Positions 40,449 through 49,595 of a stretch of 64,000 nt of DNA are shown in pieces. The notes beneath the pieces were generated by a model. That model was not told the origin of the DNA. It ran no database searches and worked only from the letters and a program-made list of their open reading frames with translations. The DNA is from CAWAMR01 sp963783095 (GTDB taxonomy: Bacteria; Planctomycetota; Planctomycetia; Gemmatales; Gemmataceae). The stretch lies in assembly GCA_963783095.1 (NCBI GenBank), contig CAWAMR010000006.1, forward strand, positions 124,001 to 188,000, given 5' to 3'. Each line of letters begins with the position of its first letter. Position 1 is the stretch's first letter. The position numbers and the translations under genes were made by a program.

Positions 40449-43115
40449 TTACGCCCGGTATCGCCGGGCACTCGCTGCTGCAGCAGAAACTCCCGTGTAT
40501 TCACCAGGCTCCACAGCACACCTTGCAATCCCTTCACGGGCGATGTCCGCATTCTTCATGACTTCAGGCACGCCTGCGCGCTCGGCATCGGTCGGCAGGC
40601 GGCCCAGGGTGGCCAGGAACAACTCTTCGATCTTGCTTGTCGGCGCTCGTCGTTCCTTGGCGATTCTGGCCACGCGGCCCGCTGATCGCTTGATCTTTTC
40701 CCAGACCCGCGGATGGTTGGCAAGAGTCAGAACCTGGAGGACCGAGGCGTTGCCGTCGCGTTCGCAATCGCACTGCACCGCCGAGTTCCGCTTCGGCCGG
40801 CCGTAGGTCTCCAGCATGAACACCACGAACGGCTGTTCTTGGCACGAATGGCACTTGACCGTCTTGATCGTCTCGGGCCAGTGATGATACTTCATGTCCA
40901 TGTTTTCGGTCGTGCCGGTGGCCTGGTTCAGGGCGTCGAGCAGCACCTCGGCGGGCAGGCGGCGCAACGAGAAGTAGGCGTAGTTGGTGCGGTCGGCTGC
41001 ACGCGCCTGTGCCGGCGTGCTGCGACTGCTGATAGGTGCGGCTGTTCAGGATCGTGCGGTGCAGCCAGCGCAGATCGTACTGGTTTTTCACGAAGCCATC
41101 GGCGAGTTCCTTCGAGCAGTTCCGGATGCGTCGGCGGGTTGAACGCCGACAGGTTGTCGGGCGGATCGACGATGCCGCGGCCGAAGTAATGCGCCCAGAC
41201 CCGGTTCACGATCGCCCGGGCGAAGTACGGATTGTCGGGCCTGCGCATCCAGGCCATCACCAGTTCGCGGGGATCGCGGTTTGCCGCCGGCACTGACCGG
41301 CCTGGAATCTCCCAGCAGCCGGAATGTCTTCGATTCCGGGTGCCGAGCGTGCTGGTCGACTTTGGCATAGGCTCCCGGCGGCGAGCAGGCGGCACTCCGC
41401 CTGCAGAATTCGACGCGCGAATCTCAGGCATCATCTTCGAGCGCCTCTCCATCTCGGCCATTTCTTGCCGGAACTTCTCGGCCCGTTCGATCACTTCTTT
41501 GGCGGCTTCGAGTTCCTGTTGCTTCTTGGCGATCGAGGCCGCGTCGCTCTTATCTTTTCGGATTTTGCGATCTCGATGTTGAGCTTGTCGACTTCCGCCT
41601 TCGCCTTCTTGGCATCCTCTTCGTGTTTCTTGCCGGCGTCCATCCTTGCGCTTCTTGACCTCCGTTTCGAGCGTCTTGCCATCGTCGTTGAATTTCTTGA
41701 AGAAGCGCGGCGGCATCGGGGAATTTCTTCTCGTTGTCGCCATGAAAGCCGGTCGTGCGGACCTGCATGAAGAAGTTGGCGAAGTCGAGCAGATCTTCCT
41801 GCTGCCAGTTGTCGTGAGGGTGGCGATGGCACTGGGCACACTCCAGCCGCAATCCCAGGAAAGCGTGGGCCACCTGCAGCGTGCCGCTGACACCGTCGGA
41901 ACCTCGGCGCTGCCAGTAGAGGTCGAGCGTCTTGCGTTTCGCGTACAGTTCCAGATCGGGCCGGCCAGGGCGCGTAGCCTTCAAACATCGCCTTTACTTC
42001 CGCGGCGTATTCCTCCATCGACCGTCCTTCGCGGCTGGTGGCCGAGCAGGATTCGTTCCACGAATACGTCGTAGGGCATGTTCTCGGCGAGCCGGGCGCG
42101 AACCCAGGCCTGCATTCGCGGGGCGTCGTGTTCCAGCGACAGGGCATCGGCATAGACGCCGAAGTCGGCGGCCTTCAGGAGGTCGCAAAATTTCAACGTC
42201 CACAGATCGGCATGTCCTGGACGTTTCAATAGCTGGTCGATCTTCTTCGCACGCCTGATCGGCGGAAGTATCTCTTGAGAAACTCGCGAACTTCTTCGGG
42301 TGCCGGCAACGTCGCCCACGACATCGAGATGAGCTCTGCGCAGAAACATGGCATCATCGCGAGACCTCTGCCGGCGGCAGCTTGAGCCGACGCAGTTTCG
42401 CCAGCACATGGGTGTCGATAGAAGTTATTCGGCTTCACTTCAGGAGATTCGGTCGATCGCGGGACGAGGTACAAGGACATGTGCCGCCAGGGGTTGAGCG
42501 CGATAACGGACCATCAAGCCGGCTTCGCCCACACCTACCCCCGTCACCAAACCGGCACTATCCACTGTCGCCACCGCCCGATCGAGCGAATCGAACGAAC
42601 AGAAACGGGTTATGTCCTCAGTAGCTGTCATCTGCGAACTTTGCTTGCACCTGCAAACGATAGGTCTCGCCCGGCTTGGCCACCTGTTCGCTCGGTGAAA
42701 CCTTTAGTTCCTTGACTAAAGAGCGGGCCGGATCATCGGCAATCGCCCCGCCGGCAATCCACTTTCGGATAATTTCGTATTCGGCACTATCAGCGCGGAG
42801 TCTGGCGTCGCCGCCATGAGAGATTCGGCCCGTACCCTTCAGAAGCAACAGACTGGAATCGGGATCGTAAAGGTTTAGCCTGCTGCCGCCGAATTCCCGA
42901 ACCAGTCGATCGCGATCGCCGGCAGGGTCGCCGCCAAAGAGCGATAGTCGAAATCCGTTTTGACCTTTCACGGCACCATGACAGGCACCGCCGTTGCAGC
43001 CCAGTTTGCTGAATAGTGCCGTGACGTGGCGCTGATAGGAGGGGCTATCATCCGCAAAAACATGGCCACGCATGGCGAAAAACGCAATCAGGTTGGTGAA
43101 CAGTAAGCGTGTCAT
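40449..43115 (-). CDS. DUF1549/DUF1553 cytochrome-like protein, heavily frame-broken
   Basis: Exported planctomycete protein with PSCyt2/DUF1549 and DUF1553 domains. The start at 43115 gives a signal (MTRLLFTNLIAFFAMRGHVF), then LFSKLGCNGGACHGAVKGQN (cytochrome-like Cys-His pair), a bacterial Ig-like piece (VATVDSAGLVTGVGVGEAGL), DUF1549 (HAFLGLRLECAQCHRHPHDN, ADLWTLKFCDLLKAADFG) and DUF1553 (DNPYFARAIVNRVWAHYFGR, GRGIVDPPDNLSAFNPPTHP, FVVFMLETYGRPKRNSAVQC). At least eight frame changes separate these pieces, all in the expected order. It heads the operon with DUF1501. The region is richer in G and C than its surroundings, which could favour indel errors. The paired intact genes at 46067-49183 show what the complete set should look like. 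Confidence 0.75.
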
Positions 43116-43301
43116 CAATGCAGTCTGAGTAGTAGGAACGTGGGAGGAAGGAGGGAGTTCACGGCGTTTCAGGCAATCAAGGTATATGGTGTATCCTACT
43201 CTACCGCGGTTGTGATCTGCAAACGAAAAGTTGACGACAGAACGACGGACTACCTTCGTGCCGACGAGTGTGGCATTTTTTTCTGGCAACATGCAGGAAC
43301 A

Positions 43302-43439
43302 CTTATCCCCTCTCCCCTGTACTCAGGGGAGAGGGCTGGGGTGAGGGGAAAAGCCCCCCCTGAAGGACGTGTGTGAGAAGGTTAGAGGTTCGCCCCTCAC
43401 CCTAACCCTCTCCCCTGAGTACAGGGGAGAGGGGATAAG
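43302..43439. repeat. Large inverted repeat with CTCTCCCCTGAGTACAGGGG core
   Basis: Arms of about 48 bases, 43302-43350 and 43391-43439, are reverse complements with few mismatches. Each arm itself holds the palindrome CCCTCTCCCCTG-TACT-CAGGGGAGAGG followed by GG(C/T)T(G/A)GGGTGAGGGG. It fills most of the 405-base gap between the DinG-type gene and the DUF1553 gene (both minus). No gene is seen in the gap; on the minus strand it may end the DinG transcript. Confidence 0.83.
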
Positions 43440-43520
43440 ACGCAGATGGCATCGGCAGGCTGCTGGCCAGAAGGATTTGCTGTACCCATACAGGCTCGTT
43501 AAATTCCCCCTTTCATACGG

Positions 43521-45518
43521 TCAAATCTTTTTGACTCTGGTTGGTTTCTCGCCTTCCACCTGCTCAACGCCATCCACAATTCGTTTACAGTCCGGAAGCG
43601 CGGCTAGAAAACTTTTGCCATAACCCTTCGTCAGCACGCGCGGATCGAACACTACGACAAGACCCGTATCGGTTTTCGTCCGAATCAACCTGCCGAATCC
43701 TTGCTTTAACTTGATGACGGCCTGCGGAACCTGGAAATCGAAGAACGGCTTGCCGCCGGCGGCCTTTATCGCTTCCATGCGGGCTTCGGTCAGGGGTTGA
43801 TCCGGCACAGCAAACGGGAGCTTGGTGATGATCACGTTCGAGAGCGCATCGCCTTTGACGTCGACTCCCTGCCAAAAGGTATCGACTCCGAATAATACCG
43901 CATTCGGTGTCGTCCGGAATTGTTCGACCAGGCGGGTCGATGCCAACCCTTCTCCCTGGCACAAGAGCGAATAGCCGTTTGCAGAAAACCACCCACGGAG
44001 TTGATTCGCGGTCCGCTGCAAGAACTGATAGCTGGTGAACAAGACAAAGGCACGGCCCTCGGTCTTGGCCACGTATTCGGGAATCTTGGCGACGACCGCG
44101 TCTTCGTAAGCTTTCAATTGGGATGAAGGATCGGGAATCTCCCGGAACAGGTGCAGCTCGACCTGTCTTCGATAATCGAACGGGCTGCCGAGTTGCAGAT
44201 CCTTGCAAGGCTCCAGGCCCAGGCGCTGCCGGGCGTGCCGGAAGCCATCCGAGCCGCCAGCGCTGAGAGTGGCACTCGTCATAACAACTGTGGGGACACG
44301 ATCGTAGAGTTGCGCCTTCAGCGCCTGGCCGACATCGATGGGGGCACTGCACAAAGTAACGCGAGGCTGCCGTTCGCCGCGGGTCTCGGTCCAGTAAACC
44401 TGGCCGGTCAATTCCTGTCCCAGCCATTGCCGGACATCCCCCGCGAATTCCAAACATCGGCTCGCCGCGCTGACCATTTCCATTTTCTGTTCTTCGGACT
44501 TCAAGGCATCGGCACAGGCGTTGATTCGCGTGGCCAGTTTCAGAAGTTCTTCGGAAAGAGGATTGACCACGATATTCTTCTCGCGCACTCGCCCTGAACC
44601 GCGCGCTGCGGCGAAGTTCCAACTCTGAATCGACGCGAAGAATTGATCCGCAGCGTGTCGAGCGTGTTCGAGTTGCATCATGCTTGCCGAGTCGCCGTGC
44701 GCTGTCAGCAGTCCGCGCTGTGTGCGCGGCGCGAGCAGTTTATTGAAGAAGTAATCGAGCGAACCCTGACCGACCTGTAAGCCGAGATGATCGGCAGCAA
44801 CATCTTCCAGAGTGTGCGCTTCGTCGAAGATGACTACCTGGTAATCGGGCAATAGACCAGGGCCGGATTGACGCAAAGCGAGATCGCTGAAGAAAAGGGC
44901 GTGATTGACGATAAAGATCTGTGCCCCATACATGGCCCGCCGGGCCTTGAAGTAAAAACAGTCGGCATACTCGGGACAATTTCGACCCATGCAATTGCCG
45001 TTATCGCTTTCCACCTGATCCCATACCCGCGGCGAGGGTTGCTGCGGCAAATCGCTTTTGCTGCCCATGGTGGTCGTGCGCGACCACTTGCCGATCTGAG
45101 TCAACTGTTCGATCGCACTCGGCTCCTCGAACAGGCTGCCCATTCTTTGTTGCGCCACGTTGAGCCGACGCAAACTCAAATAGTTAGAACGTCCCTTGAC
45201 CAAAACCGCCTTGAACTCGCGATCGAACACCGACTGGAGAAAGGGAATATCCTTGTTGAGAATTTGTTCCTGCAAGCTAATGGTATGGGTCGAGACAACG
45301 ACCCGACATTCCTTGTTGGCCAGGGCCGCCTGGATGGCCGGGACGAGATAGGCAAACGACTTGCCGACGCCGGTGCCGGCCTCGACCATGAGGTGTTGGT
45401 GCGCATCGATAGCCTCGGCAACGGCCTGGGCCATCTTCAGTTGTTCGGGCCGGCTTTCAAAATCCGGCCACTGCTTGGCAATGCTGCCGCGCGATCCGAG
45501 GATGGAATGAATGGACAT
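43521..45518 (-). CDS. DinG/XPD-type ATP-dependent helicase
   Basis: Superfamily 2 helicase of 665 residues, intact. Walker A is VEAGTGVGKSFAYL with Lys53; motif Ia-like VVVSTHTISLQEQIL; Walker B is VVIFDEAHTLEDVAADHLG (DEAH at 232-235). The C-terminal RecA domain has VVMTSATLSAGGSDGFRHAR, FVLFTSYQFL, FGVDTFWQGVDVKGDALSNV and GFGRLIRTKTDTGLVVVFDP. In the iron-sulfur region, Cys176, Cys181 and Cys187 (NCMGRNCPEYADCFYF) are present, but the first cysteine position of DinG/XPD is Ser115 in VKGRSNYLSLRRL. It acts on DNA or RNA:DNA structures in repair (family knowledge). The ATG at 45518 has no close strong site. Flanked by the two DUF1553 operons. Confidence 0.92.
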   Translation of the reverse strand: MSIHSILGSRGSIAKQWPDFESRPEQLKMAQAVAEAIDAHQHLMVEAGTGVGKSFAYLVPAIQAALANKECRVVVSTHTISLQEQILNKDIPFLQSVFDREFKAVLVKGRSNYLSLRRLNVAQQRMGSLFEEPSAIEQLTQIGKWSRTTTMGSKSDLPQQPSPRVWDQVESDNGNCMGRNCPEYADCFYFKARRAMYGAQIFIVNHALFFSDLALRQSGPGLLPDYQVVIFDEAHTLEDVAADHLGLQVGQGSLDYFFNKLLAPRTQRGLLTAHGDSASMMQLEHARHAADQFFASIQSWNFAAARGSGRVREKNIVVNPLSEELLKLATRINACADALKSEEQKMEMVSAASRCLEFAGDVRQWLGQELTGQVYWTETRGERQPRVTLCSAPIDVGQALKAQLYDRVPTVVMTSATLSAGGSDGFRHARQRLGLEPCKDLQLGSPFDYRRQVELHLFREIPDPSSQLKAYEDAVVAKIPEYVAKTEGRAFVLFTSYQFLQRTANQLRGWFSANGYSLLCQGEGLASTRLVEQFRTTPNAVLFGVDTFWQGVDVKGDALSNVIITKLPFAVPDQPLTEARMEAIKAAGGKPFFDFQVPQAVIKLKQGFGRLIRTKTDTGLVVVFDPRVLTKGYGKSFLAALPDCKRIVDGVEQVEGEKPTRVKKI

Positions 45519-46066
45519 GGAGTCATTGTGACGAAATGAGGCAGCGGCGGGAAGGTGCGTTTACGTTAGATCCTTTGACGATTTCGGCACCAAATGGCTT
45601 CGCTGTCGAACGCCATTTTGACAGGGAATTTCATATATCTCCTGTCGTTTTCCTCTTGATTTCGACCCCGAAGTTCGATAAAAGCTAAATAGGTTTGGCC
45701 CATAACCGATTACTGGTTCACTCCAGGCGGTAAATCCTAGAGCTGCTGGAAACAGTGGCTCTAGTTGTTTTTATGTACATCTCCGCATTGCTCTTTCCAA
45801 TCGCTTCGCACGTGTTTTGTACTGGATATGTCAGTAATACCCATGTGAAATCAGGGTACGCTCAATTAAGAACCAGATACAGTCTCCGCATGCGGCATCT
45901 TCAGTACCGTTACCAACTTCCCTCTGGAATTTGGCGCGGAGGAATCTCTTTCAGGGATAATCTGGCAACTCGAAGCAGTGCCTTGCTCTTTCAGTGAAAC
46001 TGAAACCCACTTCCGCCCTAGGACATACTCACCGCAAGAGTAGACACCGCCAGAACCAACGGGCAA
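45519..46066. other. Non-coding gap of 548 bases
   Basis: No convincing gene on either strand: two short frames (45755-45997 plus, 45866-46066 minus) lack ribosome-binding sites and recognisable sequence. The only structure is the hairpin at 45737-45764. Its T-rich tail lies on the plus strand although no plus-strand gene precedes it. Confidence 0.5.
45737..45771 (+). terminator. Orphan terminator-like hairpin
   Basis: CTAGAGC (45737-45743) pairs with GCTCTAG (45758-45764), and CTG with CAG around a GAAA loop. TTGTTTTTA follows. It would end a plus-strand transcript, but the nearest gene on either side is on the minus strand, so it might mark a small RNA or be left from a lost gene. Confidence 0.5.
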
Positions 46067-47359
46067 CTACGCAATAATCTCCTTCACTGGCTGGCCGGCC
46101 TTATCCACGATCCGGACCGGTCGTTTGACCGATGTTTCATTTTCTTTGGTGAAATCGATGCCCAGAATCGTGCAAATGGTGGCCATGAAGTCCATCGCTG
46201 AGACTTTCCCCTGTTCGACCGTTGCGCCTTCCTTATCGGTTTTTCCGTACACAAATCCACCCTTGACGCCGCCGCCAAACATCGCCGCAGTCCAGGCTTT
46301 CGGATAGTGGTCCCGGCCCGGCTTGGTCCCGCGTGTGTTGATGTTCGGCGTTCGACCGAATTCACCCATGATGATGACCAGCGTCGAATCGAGCATGCCG
46401 CGATCCTTCAAATCTTTTACCAGAGCGGCAGCGGGTTGATCCAGGGTCGTCGAGAGTTTTTTGACGCGATCGAAGTTATCCTGATGGGTGTCCCAGCCGC
46501 CCAGCGTGACTTCGATAAAGGGAATGCCGACTTCGAGTAAGCGACGAGCCATCAAGACGCCATCGGCGAATTTTCCGGTTCCGTAAGCGCTCCTGGATGA
46601 GGAAGCTTCCAGCGAAAGATCGAAGGCTTTGGCCTCCTTGGACTCCATCATCTTGACGGCGCGAGAATAGGTCGTCTTGTGATCGTTGATGTTGTCGGCC
46701 TGATAGTCGTGATAAAAGGCGCGTTCCATTTCTTCGAGCAGGCCCAGGCGCTTCGTGAATTGCGGCGTGCTGATGACGGGCCGAAGGTCTTCGACGCCGT
46801 GCGCTGGATCGGTGACGATCAACGGCTGATATTTCGGACCCAGGAACCCGGAACCATAGCTTCGACCGCCGATGGAAACGTAATTGGGCAGCGACACATC
46901 GGTCTTACCAATTTCCTTGGCGACGATCGCTCCCATACTCGGATAACTCAGTCCGCCTTGACCTTCGCGGTAGCCGGTGTGCATGTTGTACTTGGCACGA
47001 GGATGAGCGCCTTCCAAGGTGCTCATCGAGCGGATCAAGGTGGCACGATCCATCATTTTGGCCAGGTTGGGCAGATGCTCGGAGATTCTGATCCCCGCTG
47101 CGCTGGTGCTGATCGACTTGAAGTCGCCTGCGCCCTTGCTATCGGGTTTCATATCGAAAGTGTCCTTGTGGCTTGGACCACCATCGAGCCACAGCAACAC
47201 GCAGGATTTCGGCTTGACCGCTGATGTCGCTGTCGGTTCAGCGAGGCGGCCGGCCAGAGCTTTCAGCCAGCCGGAGTACGACATCCCCAATACTGCGGCG
47301 GCCGCGGAAAGCTTGAGGAAGTCTCGACGCGATTGTTCTTGAAAAGGCAGAGAAAACAT
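46067..47359 (-). CDS. DUF1501 protein, intact
   Basis: Exported 430-residue DUF1501 protein (alkaline-phosphatase/sulfatase-like fold, function unknown). The start at 47359 gives a Tat signal: SLPFQEQSRRDFLKLSAAAA. Family marks: KSCVLLWLDGGPSHKDTFDM, EHLPNLAKMMDRATLIRSMS, HPRAKYNMHTGYREGQGGLS, EVTLGGWDTHQDNFDRVKKL, STLVIIMGEFGRTPNINTRG and the late RDHYPKAWTAAMFGGGVKGG. It follows the DUF1553 gene (47486-49183) on the same strand, with a palindromic repeat in the 127-base gap. GTGAGG precedes the ATG; the frame remains open upstream through the repeat, which is not evidence for a longer product. The partner pair is complete here, unlike at 39-43 kb. Confidence 0.9.
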   Translation of the reverse strand: MFSLPFQEQSRRDFLKLSAAAAVLGMSYSGWLKALAGRLAEPTATSAVKPKSCVLLWLDGGPSHKDTFDMKPDSKGAGDFKSISTSAAGIRISEHLPNLAKMMDRATLIRSMSTLEGAHPRAKYNMHTGYREGQGGLSYPSMGAIVAKEIGKTDVSLPNYVSIGGRSYGSGFLGPKYQPLIVTDPAHGVEDLRPVISTPQFTKRLGLLEEMERAFYHDYQADNINDHKTTYSRAVKMMESKEAKAFDLSLEASSSRSAYGTGKFADGVLMARRLLEVGIPFIEVTLGGWDTHQDNFDRVKKLSTTLDQPAAALVKDLKDRGMLDSTLVIIMGEFGRTPNINTRGTKPGRDHYPKAWTAAMFGGGVKGGFVYGKTDKEGATVEQGKVSAMDFMATICTILGIDFTKENETSVKRPVRIVDKAGQPVKEIIA

Positions 47360-47399
47360 GGAAAACCTCACTGGAGGATGAAAAGCTTGCAATTGTTTC

Positions 47400-47484
47400 G
47401 TAGGGCGGGTTGAGGCTTTGCGAGGCCCGCCGTCAGTTACGATGTCGTCCAAGGCGGGCCTCGCAATGCCTCGACCCACCCTAC
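47400..47484. repeat. Palindromic repeat R1 (GGGCGGGTCGAGGCTTTGCG family)
   Basis: GTAGGGCGGGTTGAGGCTTT followed by GCGAGGCCCGCC (47400-47431) is matched by its near reverse complement GGCGGGCCTCGCAATGCCTC ending CACCCTAC (47453-47484). It lies between the DUF1553 stop and the DUF1501 start, so a transcript of the pair would carry this hairpin. Other copies: 49306-49398 and 61390-61669. Confidence 0.85.
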
Positions 47485-47485
47485 G

Positions 47486-49183
47486 TTATCGATTCAAGGC
47501 GAATTCGCTGCTGTTTAGGAGCGCCCAAAGGATGTCGCTGTAGGCGGTCTTCGGGTCGTCCTGTTTGACGACGTATTCAACCAATTTCTTGGTCTCGGCA
47601 GGGGTCGGGAGCCTGGAAACCGTCAACAGGTAGAGTCTTTCAATGATCGCATTCGGCGTTACGCCAACCCGCGAAATCTCCTGGATCAACTTCGGAGAAG
47701 AGTTGATCTTCCCGTTGTTGATGAGCTTGAGAACCTGCGGGATGCCCGCCTCATAGTCGGTTGGCTTGGCATTGTCGCTGCCCATGTAGAACATCGTAAA
47801 CCGATCGCGCGGAGTGACCGGGTTGCGTCGTTCCTTACCCGTGATCTTCGCGCGATTCGCGCCGAAGCCTACGACCATATCGAGGGAATCGTATAGTTCT
47901 TCGCCGCTCAACACTTTGATCGCCTGATGGCTATAGAAGCGTTCATCGGACTTATTCGCTGCCGTTGGAACGCTGGACCGTTGATAGGCATCGCTGAGGC
48001 AAATGCACTCGACGAGGTGTTTGACATCGAAGCCCGACTTCACCAATTCGTTGCTCAACAAAGTGAAGAGTTCCGGATGCGTCGCCTCATTTTCGGGTCG
48101 AATGTCGTCGATCGGGTTCACCAGTCCGCGCCCAAAGAACTGTGCCCAAATGCGGTTGACCATCGCCCGGGCAAAATAGGGGTTGCTGTCGCTGGTTACC
48201 CAGTGGGCCAGGACCGGCCGATAGGGTTTTGAACGGTCTATCGCTGGTGCATCGCCATCGAGGAACTTGGCGGCAACATTCTTTGCTGAAACCGGCAGAG
48301 GATTTTGCCGGCGGTTCGGTCTGCCCTCCTCGCTGACGGCCGGGATCGTCTCCGACTTGGCGTTTCGCGGAGCCTGGGCATCGACCTTGTAGAAGAATTG
48401 AGCCAGCCCCCAGTATTCAGTTTGTTTCCAGTCCGAAAACGGGTGGTTATGGCACTGGGCGCACTGGATCTGAACACCCAGGAATAGCTTGCCGACGCTG
48501 TCGGTCATCTTGTCGACGCCGCGATTCGCCAAATAGTAAGTTACCTCGCCTTTGTCGCCTTGGGTTCCCGTCGCCGTGAGAATCTCAAAAGCCATCTGAT
48601 TCCAAGGCTTGTTGGCATTGAAAGTCTCGGTGAGCCACTTGACCAAAGGCTCCTTGGAGAGCGCTCGATTTTCGGAATCGGTCGGAAACATCTGCCAGAT
48701 CCACTGATCCGACATCCGTTGGCCGTAGCGCGCATCGGAAAGCAGTTCGCGAATGAGTTTTCCGCGCTTATCGGCATCACGACTTTCAATGAACGATTGA
48801 GCACGCTCCGTAGTTGGAATGATCCCGGTAATATCGAGAGATGCCCGGCGAATGAACTCCGCATCGGTTGTTTTGGAAGAAGCAGATAGTTTTGCCTCAA
48901 CGAGCTTCTTATCGATCTCGCGATCAATTTGTTTCGCAATTGATTTTGGATCCGTTGGTTTTCCGGTCGAAGTTGGTTTTTCGGAGTTGGCCGGCGGCCC
49001 GGGTCGAGTTGGGATCGCTTCGGTCCGATCACTCTCGGCCTGTTCCCGCTTCTTTTTCTGACGAGCGGCCTTCTTCTCCTCCTTGGTAACTTGTGCAGAG
49101 ACAGGGTCGATTTCCACGGTAGAGATGAGGAAACCGGATCCGAGAACAAGGACAAGGAGTGGAAGAATACGACGGATGTTCAT
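47486..49183 (-). CDS. DUF1549/DUF1553 protein, intact
   Basis: Exported 565-residue planctomycete protein with DUF1549 and DUF1553 domains. After an N-terminal signal (ILPLLVLVLGSGFLISTV) comes a Lys/Arg-rich low-complexity linker (KEEKKAARQKKKREQAESD). DUF1549 has FIRRASLDITGIIPTTERAQ, LGVQIQCAQCHNHPFSDWKQ and the CAQCH haem-like site. DUF1553 has SDSNPYFARAMVNRIWAQFF, NPIDDIRPENEATHPELFTL, CICLSDAYQRSSVP and the end LTVSRLPTPAETKKLVEYVV. Frame is unbroken. It starts at 49183 and is paired with the DUF1501 gene downstream on the same strand. Function unknown; genomic pairs of this kind number in the dozens in planctomycetes. Confidence 0.9.
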   Translation of the reverse strand: MNIRRILPLLVLVLGSGFLISTVEIDPVSAQVTKEEKKAARQKKKREQAESDRTEAIPTRPGPPANSEKPTSTGKPTDPKSIAKQIDREIDKKLVEAKLSASSKTTDAEFIRRASLDITGIIPTTERAQSFIESRDADKRGKLIRELLSDARYGQRMSDQWIWQMFPTDSENRALSKEPLVKWLTETFNANKPWNQMAFEILTATGTQGDKGEVTYYLANRGVDKMTDSVGKLFLGVQIQCAQCHNHPFSDWKQTEYWGLAQFFYKVDAQAPRNAKSETIPAVSEEGRPNRRQNPLPVSAKNVAAKFLDGDAPAIDRSKPYRPVLAHWVTSDSNPYFARAMVNRIWAQFFGRGLVNPIDDIRPENEATHPELFTLLSNELVKSGFDVKHLVECICLSDAYQRSSVPTAANKSDERFYSHQAIKVLSGEELYDSLDMVVGFGANRAKITGKERRNPVTPRDRFTMFYMGSDNAKPTDYEAGIPQVLKLINNGKINSSPKLIQEISRVGVTPNAIIERLYLLTVSRLPTPAETKKLVEYVVKQDDPKTAYSDILWALLNSSEFALNR

Positions 49184-49305
49184 CGAGATCTAACCTCGAA
49201 GGAGGACCGTGGAATCTAAATCTACAACAATTTAGAATATATTTATTCAACCCGCTGACACGCCAAAAGTTTCACAAATTCCGATTCTGATCACGCAAGT
49301 CCTAC

Positions 49306-49398
49306 GTAGGGCGGGTCGAGGCTTTGCGAGGCCCGCCGGTACAGCAATAGCGTTTTGGCGATTCATGGCGGGCCTCGCAAAGCCTCGACCCGCCCTAC
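49306..49398. repeat. Palindromic repeat R1, second copy
   Basis: GTAGGGCGGGTCGAGGCTTT plus GCGAGGCCCGCC (49306-49337) pairs with GGCGGGCCTCGCAAAGCCTC plus GACCCGCCCTAC (49367-49398) with no mismatch. It lies upstream of the DUF1553 gene in the 412-base gap before the TolC-like gene; the rest of that gap is empty. Confidence 0.87.
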
Positions 49399-49595
49399 GG
49401 TACGGTTGCGGGCAAAGCCGGCTTTATGTGCCGGGTGAGCGTCAAATTTCACCTCGCCGATTAGGCCGCTCGTCTCGCCAAGCTCATGCCGGTAGAATCT
49501 GAAAAATCGGCAAACTCAACCTAAACTAACTTGGGTGAGTGGTCGATGAGAAGATAAAGAGGGAGTCTGCGCACCCCGGTGAGAGAGAATTCGAG

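Noticed and set aside
45755..45997. Plus-strand frame of 80 codons
   Set aside because: Starts inside the T-rich tail of a hairpin and has no recognisable sequence.
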